Of a stretch of DNA of 20,718 nucleotides, positions 1 to 6,706 are shown piece after piece; position 1 is the stretch's first letter, and every line of letters begins with the position of its first letter. Under the pieces are notes generated by a model, which saw only the letters and a program-made list of their open reading frames with translations, searched no databases and was not told where the DNA came from. The position numbers were made by a program, and so were the translations under genes. Source of the stretch: Lachnospiraceae bacterium UBA7196 (lineage in GTDB: Bacteria; Bacillota; Clostridia; Lachnospirales; Lachnospiraceae); NCBI GenBank assembly GCA_002490835.1, contig DKUU01000008.1, positions 1-20,718 of the forward strand, read 5' to 3'.

Positions 1-18
1 CCCTACTCGGGGAGTTGA
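1..18 (+). CDS. Possible 3' end of an upstream gene
   Basis: Reading from base 1, codons give Pro-Tyr-Ser-Gly-Ser followed by TGA and an immediately adjacent in-frame TAA. A convincing intrinsic terminator begins eight bases later, which is what makes a real gene end plausible here. Five residues are too few to name a family, so the product is unknown and the call rests on the stop-plus-terminator arrangement. Confidence 0.3.
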   Translation, partial: PYSGS

Positions 19-25
19 TAAGAAG

Positions 26-55
26 CCCGTAAACGTCAATGTTTGCGGGTTTTTT
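26..55 (+). terminator. Intrinsic terminator
   Basis: CCCGTAAAC (26-34) pairs with GTTTGCGGG (41-49), a nine-base-pair stem with one G-U pair. It closes a six-base loop and is followed directly by TTTTTT. This is a textbook rho-independent terminator and probably ends the gene entering from the left. Confidence 0.85.
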
Positions 56-327
56 ATATTCCGAGAAGAAACGAAAAGAAAGTAGTATATAGACGCAAAA
101 CAAGCAAAAACTTTACATGGCAGAAATAACAGCCATACGACTGGTAACCGAAAACAGACAGGGACTGTGCTGCAAACCTTATCTCACTTTTCTTATTGAT
201 ATTTCTTTTCCCGCTGGTAAGTTTTTAAGCGCGAATGGCTTGGAACACCTTCAGGGAAAAGGGACAATGGATCTGCTCTATAAACTGACTATCTATGAAA
301 TGGATGGGAGAAGAAGGAGGAAGTACG

Positions 328-486
328 ATGACAGATATCACATACGGAGTTGAAGGAGATTACCGGATGCCAAGCCTTATCTTGTATGATAATGCAGGCG
401 ACAGTCCGGAGGAAATAATCTGGGGGAACGTAAAGAACGAGTATGTTTTTTCGCATCTGTCAGTTTACTTTATAAAGGAACTATGA
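328..486 (+). pseudogene. Truncated TnpV-like transposon protein fragment
   Basis: An ATG at 328 preceded by GAAGGAGGAAG encodes a 52-residue product. Its start, MTDITYGVEGDYRMPSLIL, resembles the conserved N-terminus of TnpV, a small protein (about 110-120 residues) carried by conjugative transposons of gut Firmicutes. TnpV typically begins with an I/L-T-Y...GDY..P.L-L pattern. The similarity fades after about 30 residues and the ORF stops at less than half the usual length, so this looks like a decayed remnant. The recognition is from memory of the family pattern. A chance short ORF with a good Shine-Dalgarno remains possible. Together with the terminator at 26-55 it suggests the scarred end of a mobile element. 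Confidence 0.4.
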
Positions 487-673
487 TTATTTTGCAAAAG
501 TTTATGGGGAGTTCAATACCTAATTCTGCACACATCTCATTTTCCTCAATTTGTGTTACTCCATTATCAGTTAATGTCGCTAATTCTAATCCTTAAAACT
601 ACTAAGTTTAATGACATATACACCTACGCAGGTTATTTTTTACGGAAAGACTGCAATAAAACAGAAACCAAAA
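487..673. other. Non-coding or degraded stretch upstream of nrdD
   Basis: No convincing gene is seen on either strand. The minus strand is open from about 592 down to 470 and reads as a plausible acidic protein segment (GLELATLTDNGVTQIEENEM and onward). It has no start codon and an in-frame stop just upstream, so at most it is a gene relic. The plus-strand frame running from 553 lacks a ribosome-binding site and crosses the nrdD promoter. Confidence 0.4.
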
Positions 674-721
674 ACCATACATATTGTGTTTTGTGTATGA
701 CTTACATACAAGATATTGACT
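674..721 (+). promoter_or_regulatory. Tandem NrdR-like boxes
   Basis: Box 1 (674-689, ACCATACATATTGTGT) matches 13 of 16 positions of the recalled NrdR consensus acaCwAtATaTwGtgt. Box 2 (706-721, ATACAAGATATTGACT) matches 12 of 16, including nine of the ten core positions. The boxes start 32 bp apart, about three helical turns, which is the usual NrdR spacing. Box 2 covers the -35 hexamer. NrdR represses ribonucleotide reductase genes when ATP/dATP levels signal sufficiency, so this fits the nrdD gene downstream. Matching was done by eye. Confidence 0.7.
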
Positions 722-744
722 TTCGGATGCTGCTTACCTATAAT
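716..744 (+). promoter_or_regulatory. Sigma-A promoter of nrdD
   Basis: TTGACT (716-721), a 17-bp spacer, and a perfect TATAAT (739-744). Transcription should begin near 751, leaving a leader of about 50 bases before the ATG at 801. The ATG at 744 lies within the -10 element and cannot be the start. Confidence 0.8.
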
Positions 745-800
745 TGGCAAAAAGGGCAAATAGGAATGATTTCTGCATTGCCGCTACAAAGGAGTCAGAT

Positions 801-2971
801 ATGAAGGTTATTAAGCGAAATGGTGAAGAAATGCCGTTTGATTCGGGGAAGATCGTAAACGCCGTCAATGCGGCAAACAGGGAGACCGAACCGATTCATA
901 GGCTGAATGGGTATCAGGTTCAGGCGATTGCAGATAACGTGGAAGGGAAAGTCGGGGCAATGACACATATTGCCCATGTGGAAGATATACAGGATATGGT
1001 GGAGACCGGCATCATGGAAATGCGCGGCTATGAGGTCGCACAGAAGTATGTGAGATACCGCTATAAAAGGGAGCTGACGCGCAAATCGAACACAACGGAT
1101 AATGGAATCCTTTCCCTGATCGAGCATTTGAATGAGACTGTCAATCAGGAAAATTCCAATAAGAATCCGGTGATTAATTCAACGCAGCGGGACTATATGG
1201 TAGGAGAGGTAAGCAAAGATCTGACTATGCGCATCCTGCTTCCGGAGGAAATTGTCAAAGCCCATGAGGAGGGTATCATTCATTTTCATGATGCGGATTA
1301 TTTTGCACAGAAAGAGCATAACTGCGATTTGATCAATTTAGAAGACATGCTCCAGAATGGGACGGTGATCAGCGAAGCGATGATCGAAAAACCGCACAGT
1401 TTTTTTACTGCCTGCAATGTCACCACACAGATCGTGGCGCAGGTGGCAAGCAACCAGTACGGCGGGCAGACCTTTACCCTGTCGCATCTGGCGCCCTTTG
1501 TAGATATCAGCAGGCAGAAGATTCGCGCTGCAGTGATAGAGGAGAGGACGGCCTGCGGGGATTCACTGGAAGAAAGAATTGTTGACAAGGTGGTGGAAAA
1601 CCGCCTGAAAGGCGAGATAAAGAGCGGCATTCAGACGATACAGTATCAGTTGATCACTCTTATGACCTGTAACGGCCAGGCGCCTTTTGTCACCATGTTT
1701 ATGTATCTGGATGAGGTGCCGGAGGGAAGGATGCGGGATGACCTTGCCATACTGATCGAGGAGGTCCTGCACCAGCGGATGCAGGGCGTAAAGAATGAGA
1801 AAGGCATCTGGATCACACCGGCTTTCCCGAAGCTGATCTACGTGCTGGATGAAGATAATATAAAGGAAGGCTCCAAGTACTGGTATTTGACAAAACTGGC
1901 GGCAAAATGTACTGCAAAGCGCATGGTGCCGGACTATATCTCCGCAAAGGTCATGCGTTCCCTGAAAAAAGGGGATGTCTACCCATGCATGGGCTGCCGT
2001 TCCTTTCCGACTGTGGAGGATAACCAGCGCAATCCGGACGGCTCACGGAAATATTACGGAAGATTTAATCAGGGCGTTGTCACTATCAATCTGGTAGACG
2101 TTGCCTGTTCTTCCGAGGGGGATATGGAGCGCTTCTGGGAGATTTATGAAGAGCGGCTGGAACTCTGCCACCGGGCGCTTAGATGCCGCCATGAGCGCCT
2201 GTTGGGAACAAAATCGGACGTAGCGCCTATTTATGGCAGCATGGCGCACTGGCAAGACTGAAAAAGGGAGAAAAGATTGACAGACTGCTCTATGATGGCT
2301 ATTCCACCATTTCGTTGGGATATGCGGGCCTGTGTGAAATGTGCGTGCGTATGACCGGCAAGACGCATACCGCTCCCGAAGGGAGAGATTTTGCGCTTCG
2401 GGTCATGCAGAGGCTGAACGATAAGTGTCAGGAATGGAAAGAGGCGGAGCATATCAGCTATTCTGTATATGGAACGCCCATGGAGTCCACCACTTACAAA
2501 TTTGCCAAATGTCTGCAGAAGCGGTTTGGCATCATTCCCGGCGTGACCGATAAGAATTATATCACCAACAGCTATCACGTCCATGTGACGGAGAAGATCG
2601 ACGCGTTCAGTAAACTGAAGTTTGAATCGGATTTCCAGCGGTTATCGCCCGGCGGAGCAATCAGCTATGTGGAAGTTCCGGATATGCAGAATAATATAGA
2701 AGCGGTGCTTGCTGTCATGCAGTTTATTTATGACAATATCGTGTATGCGGAGCTGAATACCAAAAGTGATTTCTGCGGGAAATGCGGTTATGAGGGCGAG
2801 ATACGGATCGTGACTGATGATGACGGGAAGCTGGTATGGGAATGCCCGAACTGTAAGACAAGGGATCAGGAAGAACTCTTTGTGGCAAGGCGTACCTGTG
2901 GTTATATTGGGACGCAATTCTGGAATCAGGGGCGGACACAGGAGATCAAAGACCGTGTATTACATCTTTGA
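801..2971 (+). pseudogene. nrdD: Anaerobic (class III) ribonucleoside-triphosphate reductase, frameshifted
   Basis: NrdD reduces ribonucleoside triphosphates to deoxyribonucleotides under anoxia using a glycyl radical. The start at 801 has AAAGGAG six bases upstream. The N-terminal part (801-2261) holds the ATP-cone domain (MKVIKRNGEEMPFDSGKIV) and the core with NQYGGQTFTLSHLAPFVD, FFTACN and LMTCNGQAPF. The frame then runs into a stop at 2259-2261. The rest of the protein continues in another frame to 2971, carrying two zinc-binding CxxC pairs (CGKC, CPNC) and the glycyl-radical site RTCGYIG near the C-terminus. The junction is at 2229-2233, where CCT-ATT-TAT should read Pro-Ile-Leu-Trp. One missing T in the T run explains it, and restoring it gives about 723 residues, a normal length. 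This is either a genuine inactivating mutation or a homopolymer sequencing error. No nrdG activase lies nearby. Confidence 0.92.
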
Positions 2972-2979
2972 GACAGATG

Positions 2980-3011
2980 ATCCCGGTATGCACAACGTAT
3001 CGGGATTTTTT
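2980..3011 (+). terminator. Intrinsic terminator of nrdD
   Basis: ATCCCGGTATG (2980-2990) pairs with CGTATCGGGAT (2996-3006) around a CACAA loop. This is an eleven-base-pair stem with two G-U pairs, followed by TTTTT. It begins nine bases after the nrdD stop. Confidence 0.85.
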
Positions 3012-3091
3012 AGGCTCACGGACATCCAAAGGAAATGTGTCAGGCAGAGGTTGACGGGTACCCAGCGCGCAGGAAAGGGGAAGATTTTTCC

Positions 3092-3649
3092 TTACCCGGT
3101 TGGATCAGTGCCTGTGATGCGGCAGATCAACAGTGCCAGCTGATGTGGGGTGATGTCAGGCCCGCTATCCTCCCGAAGCCATTGTTCCAGCATGGCGACC
3201 ATCCCGCTGATTACAAAGGTGGTTGCGTATCTTTGTTCCGGCAGGGTATTTACGCCCCGCAGCGCATAGTGGATATAGGAATCTTTCTGTAAATATTCCC
3301 GGCACTTGCGCTGGACGACACAACTTTTTCCGTTTTGTATGATCAGCCCGAGGATATCTTTGTACTCCTCAAAGAAGGCAAAGAACAGCTTGGCGGCATC
3401 ACAAAGGCTGTTCACTGTATGCTGACTGGAATGTGCAATAAATTTTTCAAAAACAGTATCCAGATAAAATTCGAGGATTTCTTCCTTGGAATTAAAAATT
3501 TGATAAAAGGTCTGCCGGGACAGATCGGTTGCGTCCATGATCTGCTTAATGGATATTTCTTCCAACGGCATATCTTCTAACAGGAGAAGGAAAGTTTTGA
3601 TTATTTCATCTCTGGAACGTATGGCTGACGGATTATTTCCCTGATACAT
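3092..3649 (-). CDS. TetR/AcrR-family transcriptional regulator
   Basis: This encodes a 185-residue one-component repressor type. Residues about 12-60 form the TetR helix-turn-helix: ISIKQIMDATDLSRQTFYQI followed by the typical FNSKEEIL. The remaining helices would bind a ligand, which cannot be predicted. The start at 3649 is chosen because a strong AGGAGG (complement of 3656-3661) sits six bases upstream; a longer reading from 3700 has no such site. The gene is divergent from the GNAT-pflA pair and convergent with nrdD. Its promoter overlaps the GNAT promoter, next to repeated ACATGTGTCA sites, so it probably represses itself and perhaps the genes on the right. That regulatory role is inference from layout. 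Confidence 0.85.
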   Translation of the reverse strand: MYQGNNPSAIRSRDEIIKTFLLLLEDMPLEEISIKQIMDATDLSRQTFYQIFNSKEEILEFYLDTVFEKFIAHSSQHTVNSLCDAAKLFFAFFEEYKDILGLIIQNGKSCVVQRKCREYLQKDSYIHYALRGVNTLPEQRYATTFVISGMVAMLEQWLREDSGPDITPHQLALLICRITGTDPTG

Positions 3650-3716
3650 AAAGTCCCTCCTTAACAGTCGTAAAGTCAGACAAAAGACAGGATATGTCAA
3701 ACTTCATGGAGATTTA

Positions 3717-3745
3717 TTGACAATAAGCGACCTGATGCTTATACT
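3717..3745 (+). promoter_or_regulatory. Rightward promoter P1 (GNAT-pflA)
   Basis: TTGACA (3717-3722), a 17-bp spacer, then TATACT (3740-3745). It points toward the GNAT gene. Its -10 overlaps the -10 of the leftward tetR promoter, so the two cannot be occupied at the same time. Confidence 0.65.
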
Positions 3746-3771
3746 ATACCATAAAAGCAGACATGTGTCAA
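3743..3771 (-). promoter_or_regulatory. Leftward promoter of the TetR-family gene
   Basis: On the minus strand, TTGACA (complement of 3766-3771), a 17-bp spacer, and TATAGT (complement of 3743-3748). It reads toward the start at 3649, leaving a leader of about 85 bases. Confidence 0.7.
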
Positions 3772-3788
3772 AATTATTACATGTGTCA
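3760..3788. promoter_or_regulatory. Candidate TetR operator: repeated ACATGTGTCA
   Basis: ACATGTGTCA occurs at 3761-3770 and again at 3779-3788, 18 bp apart. The first copy lies within GACATGTGTC (3760-3769), itself an inverted repeat (GACA-TG-TGTC). Copy one covers the -35 of the leftward promoter, and both lie just downstream of P1. This is a natural place for autoregulation; binding by the adjacent TetR protein is inferred. Confidence 0.5.
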
Positions 3789-3790
3789 TC

Positions 3791-3819
3791 TTGCGAAAAC
3801 GGAATGCATGTTGTATATT
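3791..3819 (+). promoter_or_regulatory. Possible second rightward promoter P2
   Basis: TTGCGA (3791-3796), a 17-bp spacer and TATATT (3814-3819). It lies downstream of the repeated operator-like sites and could drive GNAT-pflA independently of P1. Match quality is moderate. Confidence 0.4.
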
Positions 3820-3913
3820 TAGGGGCTGCTTCCGTCAGTGGCCGCAATGCTCCTTTGCGGGGGATTGGATGAAAAGGATGAAAAGGCACAATAGGAAAGG
3901 ACAGTAGGTTGTT

Positions 3914-4363
3914 ATGCAGATGCCGTATGTTATCAGGGAGACAGAAGAGTATTATCCGCTGTCAGTGCTGTTCCACGAGAGCGGAATGGAAGTGGAGATC
4001 AATAAAGTGCCGCCCGCGGGAATGGTCAAAATGTGGCGGTTGGAGGATGCAAAAACCGGGGAGCTTATTTCTGCCGTCACCTTACAGATCAGGGATGGGG
4101 TTTATACGCTTGGGGATTTGGCAGTCAGGGAGGATTACAGAAGCGAAGGCTATGGGAAACTCATGCAGAACGTAGTCTTTGATGAAGCAAGGAAAATGGG
4201 GATCAAAGAGCTGTGGGGAAGCGCAAAAGTTCCGGAATATTATTACCGCTTTGGATGGGAGAAGATGGATTGGGATGCGTCACCGAGGGTGGCTGTCAAC
4301 TGCCATAACTGCCGCAAGCGGGGAACAGAGTGCTTTCCTGCCATTCTTAGAATCATGCTCTGA
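3914..4363 (+). CDS. GNAT-family N-acetyltransferase
   Basis: The 149-residue protein has the GNAT fold signature for acetyl-CoA binding: GDLAVREDYRSEGYGKLMQN at residues 67-86, with the R-S-E-G-Y-G phosphate-binding loop at 76-81. The later YYYRFGWEK element is common in this fold. The substrate cannot be predicted. The C-terminal end has three cysteines (C130, C133, C140, in CHNCRKRGTEC), which could bind a metal. The start at 3914 is used; an ATG two codons later is also possible, and the only Shine-Dalgarno-like stretch (AGGAAAGG, 3893-3900) is rather distant. It is followed 47 bases later by pflA on the same strand and is probably co-transcribed with it. Confidence 0.85.
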   Translation: MQMPYVIRETEEYYPLSVLFHESGMEVEINKVPPAGMVKMWRLEDAKTGELISAVTLQIRDGVYTLGDLAVREDYRSEGYGKLMQNVVFDEARKMGIKELWGSAKVPEYYYRFGWEKMDWDASPRVAVNCHNCRKRGTECFPAILRIML

Positions 4364-4410
4364 TGAAGTTTTGCGATAGCATAAAATTTTAGGAAAAGGA
4401 GAGGATGGTT

Positions 4411-5172
4411 ATGCAGGGAAGAATACATTCTTTGGAGTCTTTTGGTACGGTGGACGGACCGGGAACCCGTTTCGTGGTTTTCGTGCAGGGCTGCCCGATG
4501 CGGTGCGCTTATTGCCATAATCCAGACACATGGCCGATGGATGGCGGTATGATGATGGAGTCGGAAGAGATCATGGAACAGTATAGAAGAAATCTTCCCT
4601 TTTATACGAAGGGCGGCATCACGGTGACGGGCGGGGAGCCTTTGATGCAGGTTGATTTTCTGATTGACCTGTTTACGATTGCCAAAAGCGAGGGCATCCA
4701 TACCTGTATTGACAGTTCCGGTATTGCGTTCAAGCCGCAGAATACGGAATGGATCAGGAAACTGGACCGCCTGATGGAACTGACGGATCTTGTCATGCTT
4801 GATATCAAACATATTGACCCTGAAAAACACAGGGAGCTGACTGAGCAGCCGAATGAGGGTATCCTTGCATTTGCCGCCTACCTGAATGAAAAACATATAG
4901 ATATGTGGATCCGGCATGTAGTTGTTCCGGGCATTACTGATGATGACAAATACCTGTTTGAATTAGGGTATTTTATCGGTCAGTTTGAGAATTTGAAAGC
5001 GCTGGATGTGCTTCCGTACCATACGATGGGGGAGGCTAAGTATAAGAAATTGGGGATGACCTATAAACTTGCCGGTGTTCCGGCTATGGATAAAAACAAA
5101 GTGATCGAGAAAAAAGGTGTCATTCTGGAAGGTATTAAAAAGCGGCGCGCAGAAAAAGGAGTTATTTCATAG
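4411..5172 (+). CDS. pflA: Pyruvate formate-lyase activating enzyme (radical SAM)
   Basis: PflA uses S-adenosylmethionine and a [4Fe-4S] cluster to place the glycyl radical on pyruvate formate-lyase. The 253-residue product opens with the classic PflA start MQGRIHSLESFGTVDGPGTR. It has the radical-SAM motif CX3CX2C (C28, C32, C35, in CPMRCAYCHN) and the SAM-contacting GGE motif (TVTGGEPLMQ). Length is normal for the family. The start at 4411 has AAGGAG nine bases upstream; an ATG at 4405 is closer (three bases) and less likely. No pflB is present, so this activase is an orphan here. The nearest glycyl-radical enzyme gene is the broken nrdD, but this sequence is PflA-like rather than the shorter NrdG type. 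Expression is probably from the promoters at 3717-3819. Confidence 0.93.
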   Translation: MQGRIHSLESFGTVDGPGTRFVVFVQGCPMRCAYCHNPDTWPMDGGMMMESEEIMEQYRRNLPFYTKGGITVTGGEPLMQVDFLIDLFTIAKSEGIHTCIDSSGIAFKPQNTEWIRKLDRLMELTDLVMLDIKHIDPEKHRELTEQPNEGILAFAAYLNEKHIDMWIRHVVVPGITDDDKYLFELGYFIGQFENLKALDVLPYHTMGEAKYKKLGMTYKLAGVPAMDKNKVIEKKGVILEGIKKRRAEKGVIS

Positions 5173-5288
5173 TTAGTGCAGTTTCTTAGGATAACAGGAG
5201 TATACAGCAGGTGTGGAGTAAACATAAAAAATCGGAGTAAAGCAGACAATATATTATCCGTCCTCTTGATGATGTAAAGTAATTATCT

Positions 5289-5323
5289 AAGGGTGAATTG
5301 CCAGACAATGGTAGTTCACCTTT
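5289..5323. terminator. Long hairpin, possible terminator after pflA
   Basis: Bases 5289-5303 pair with 5309-5323 around the loop GACAA: a 15-bp stem with three G-U pairs. Only a weak T-rich run follows (TTTAAATGTTT), so termination efficiency is uncertain. It lies 117 bases after the pflA stop and about 40 bases before the next promoter, separating the two units. Confidence 0.4.
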
Positions 5324-5361
5324 AAATGTTTGAGGGAAAAGTGTTTTTATATATACAATAT

Positions 5362-5390
5362 TTGACATTACGTGGGAATAGCTATATAAT
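5362..5390 (+). promoter_or_regulatory. Perfect-consensus sigma-A promoter of the TPR-TIR operon
   Basis: TTGACA (5362-5367), exactly 17 bp, TATAAT (5385-5390). Both hexamers match consensus at all positions. Transcription should start near 5397, giving a leader of about 165 bases before the TPR gene that contains a mini-ORF. Directly upstream, 5351-5361 (ATATACAATAT) matches one arm of the GntR operator found at 7289-7319. Confidence 0.85.
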
Positions 5391-5430
5391 TAATGTGATT
5401 TCGCCATGTAGTCAAAGGAGGAGCTGCAAT

Positions 5431-5523
5431 TTGTGGACTTGTAAAGTTTGCTTTAAAATTGAACATACTCTCATTGTTGCCTTTACGGAGAAGGCAGCGA
5501 GGGAACTGATTAATAAAATATAA
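5431..5523 (+). CDS. Small ORF (30 aa) in the leader of the TPR-TIR operon
   Basis: A TTG start at 5431 has a strong AAAGGAGG (5414-5421) nine bases upstream and is the first ribosome-binding site after the perfect promoter. The product is MWTCKVCFKI, then EHTLIVAFTEKAARELINKI. It carries a CxxC pair, and its second half resembles motif Ia of UvrD/Rep-type helicases (TFTxKAARELxxRI). No Walker A motif or other helicase part is present. It is therefore either a helicase relic that fortuitously kept a start, or a genuine small protein or leader peptide of the operon. No function is assigned. Its stop is 39 bases before the TPR gene. Confidence 0.4.
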   Translation: MWTCKVCFKIEHTLIVAFTEKAARELINKI

Positions 5524-5562
5524 CATAATGGAAAGATATGAAATGAAAAGGGGGATGATATT

Positions 5563-6669
5563 ATGTGGGAGATGGACAAGGGACTAGTCCAAGTAGAAGT
5601 GGGTTCAAATGTAATAAAAAAATTCACGAAACGAGATACCAGAGGACTGTTTGAAGTGATTCTAGGCAGTAGCGCTCCAAGCGAAGGCGGGTTGTTCTGT
5701 ACGCAGGCAGAGCAGCTTCGTCAGGAGCTCAGTGGGCAGAACATATTTCTGCCGGCGGTGCGATTCACGGACAGCAGTGATCTGTCTCCTAATCAATTTA
5801 TAGTATATGTAGGGGCGGCAAATTTTTGTGGAGATATCACGCAGCATGACTTGTTTGGAGTATTAAGAAACATGATCATCGAACATCAGATTGACGATCC
5901 ATCACCTCAATCAGTCAAAGACCTGTTCGCAAAAGGGGCCCAATATTTTTATGACAAGGATTATAACCGGGCTATTAACACATTTTTCATTGTTTATTAT
6001 TGGGCGAGTATTTTGGGTTGTGCGGATGAATTGACAAATGCTACGATCAACATTGGAACGATCATGCTATTCAATAATCATATTGACGAGGCGCTGATGT
6101 TTGCTCAATACGCAAATCTCATAGCGGAGGATCCTGCTTTTTATAATATAAGCTTAAAATTCTATTCTCATCATTTTCTTGCCAATATGTACTGGTTAAA
6201 GAATGAAAAATCACTGGCAGCAGAAAATTACCAAAAGGCTGTGAATGATGTTCAATTTTCGGGAGAGCTTCCTGCCAATGTATTTGCTCTATGGAATGCT
6301 GCCAATGCCTATATGTGGACGGGCAATTACAGCATGTCGGCATCCTTGCTGGATAAGATTTTTTCCTTGGTATCTAATAATGAACAGTTTTCTAAAGAAA
6401 CCATACAACAGCTATATGAACTGCGCGCTATGGTAAGTAATTTACATATAACAGGTCTGTTAGAGCAGAATAAACAGCTGATCCAGCAAATAGAGACATT
6501 ATCCGGTTCTTTTAAGGTCAACTTGTCAACTTGTGCAATACAGCTGGTAAAAAAGAGTGGCGGCCTATTTCTAAATTATTTTGGAGGATATTTACTGGGG
6601 ACGTTAAACAATATGGAAATTAACTATCATTCCAAAAACACCACAAGTTATAATAGGATAATTCAGTGA
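5563..6669 (+). CDS. TPR-repeat protein, putative sensor of a TPR-TIR defence pair
   Basis: The 368-residue protein starts at 5563 with AAAAGGGGG eight bases upstream. I do not recognise the first 110 or so residues, which look like a mixed alpha/beta domain (NQFIVYVGAANFCGDITQHD). Residues about 116-313 read as successive tetratricopeptide-like helical hairpins, for example LFAKGAQYFYDKDYNRAINT, FLANMYWLKNEKSLAAENYQ and WNAANAYMWTGNYSMSASLL. Such arrays bind proteins or ligands. A short Gly-rich hydrophobic stretch near 330-347 (GGLFLNYFGGYLLGTL) precedes the tail. The tail residues 351-364 (MEINYHSKNTTSYN) match residues 3-14 and beyond of the next gene's product. No signal peptide is seen, so it is probably cytoplasmic. 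The TIR-like gene follows after 37 bases in the same direction, implying an operon. Base composition is AT-richer than the flanks, which suggests acquisition. A role as sensor or scaffold is inferred. Confidence 0.8.
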   Translation: MWEMDKGLVQVEVGSNVIKKFTKRDTRGLFEVILGSSAPSEGGLFCTQAEQLRQELSGQNIFLPAVRFTDSSDLSPNQFIVYVGAANFCGDITQHDLFGVLRNMIIEHQIDDPSPQSVKDLFAKGAQYFYDKDYNRAINTFFIVYYWASILGCADELTNATINIGTIMLFNNHIDEALMFAQYANLIAEDPAFYNISLKFYSHHFLANMYWLKNEKSLAAENYQKAVNDVQFSGELPANVFALWNAANAYMWTGNYSMSASLLDKIFSLVSNNEQFSKETIQQLYELRAMVSNLHITGLLEQNKQLIQQIETLSGSFKVNLSTCAIQLVKKSGGLFLNYFGGYLLGTLNNMEINYHSKNTTSYNRIIQ

Positions 6670-6706
6670 TGCGCGGCGATTTGGCAAAGACAGGAAGGAG
6701 GCCGAC

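Noticed and set aside
117..353. A 78-codon open frame near the left edge
   Set aside because: It has no ribosome-binding site and no recognisable domain, and its end overlaps the better supported TnpV-like fragment in another frame.
744..800. An upstream ATG at 744 that would lengthen NrdD by 19 residues
   Set aside because: It lies in the -10 element of the promoter and has no ribosome-binding site, while the ATG at 801 has AAAGGAG and begins with the standard NrdD N-terminus.
553..804. An 83-codon open frame upstream of nrdD
   Set aside because: It has no Shine-Dalgarno, runs through the NrdR boxes and promoter, overlaps the nrdD start and looks non-protein-like in composition.
2226..2236. 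Programmed -1 ribosomal frameshift in nrdD
   Set aside because: The bases CCT-ATT-TAT do not form an X-XXY-YYZ slippery heptamer, and programmed shifting is not known for NrdD. A lost T is simpler.
4411..5172. Reading this activase as NrdG, the partner of nrdD
   Set aside because: The start sequence, CX3CX2C context and 253-residue length are those of PflA; NrdG proteins are shorter and begin differently.
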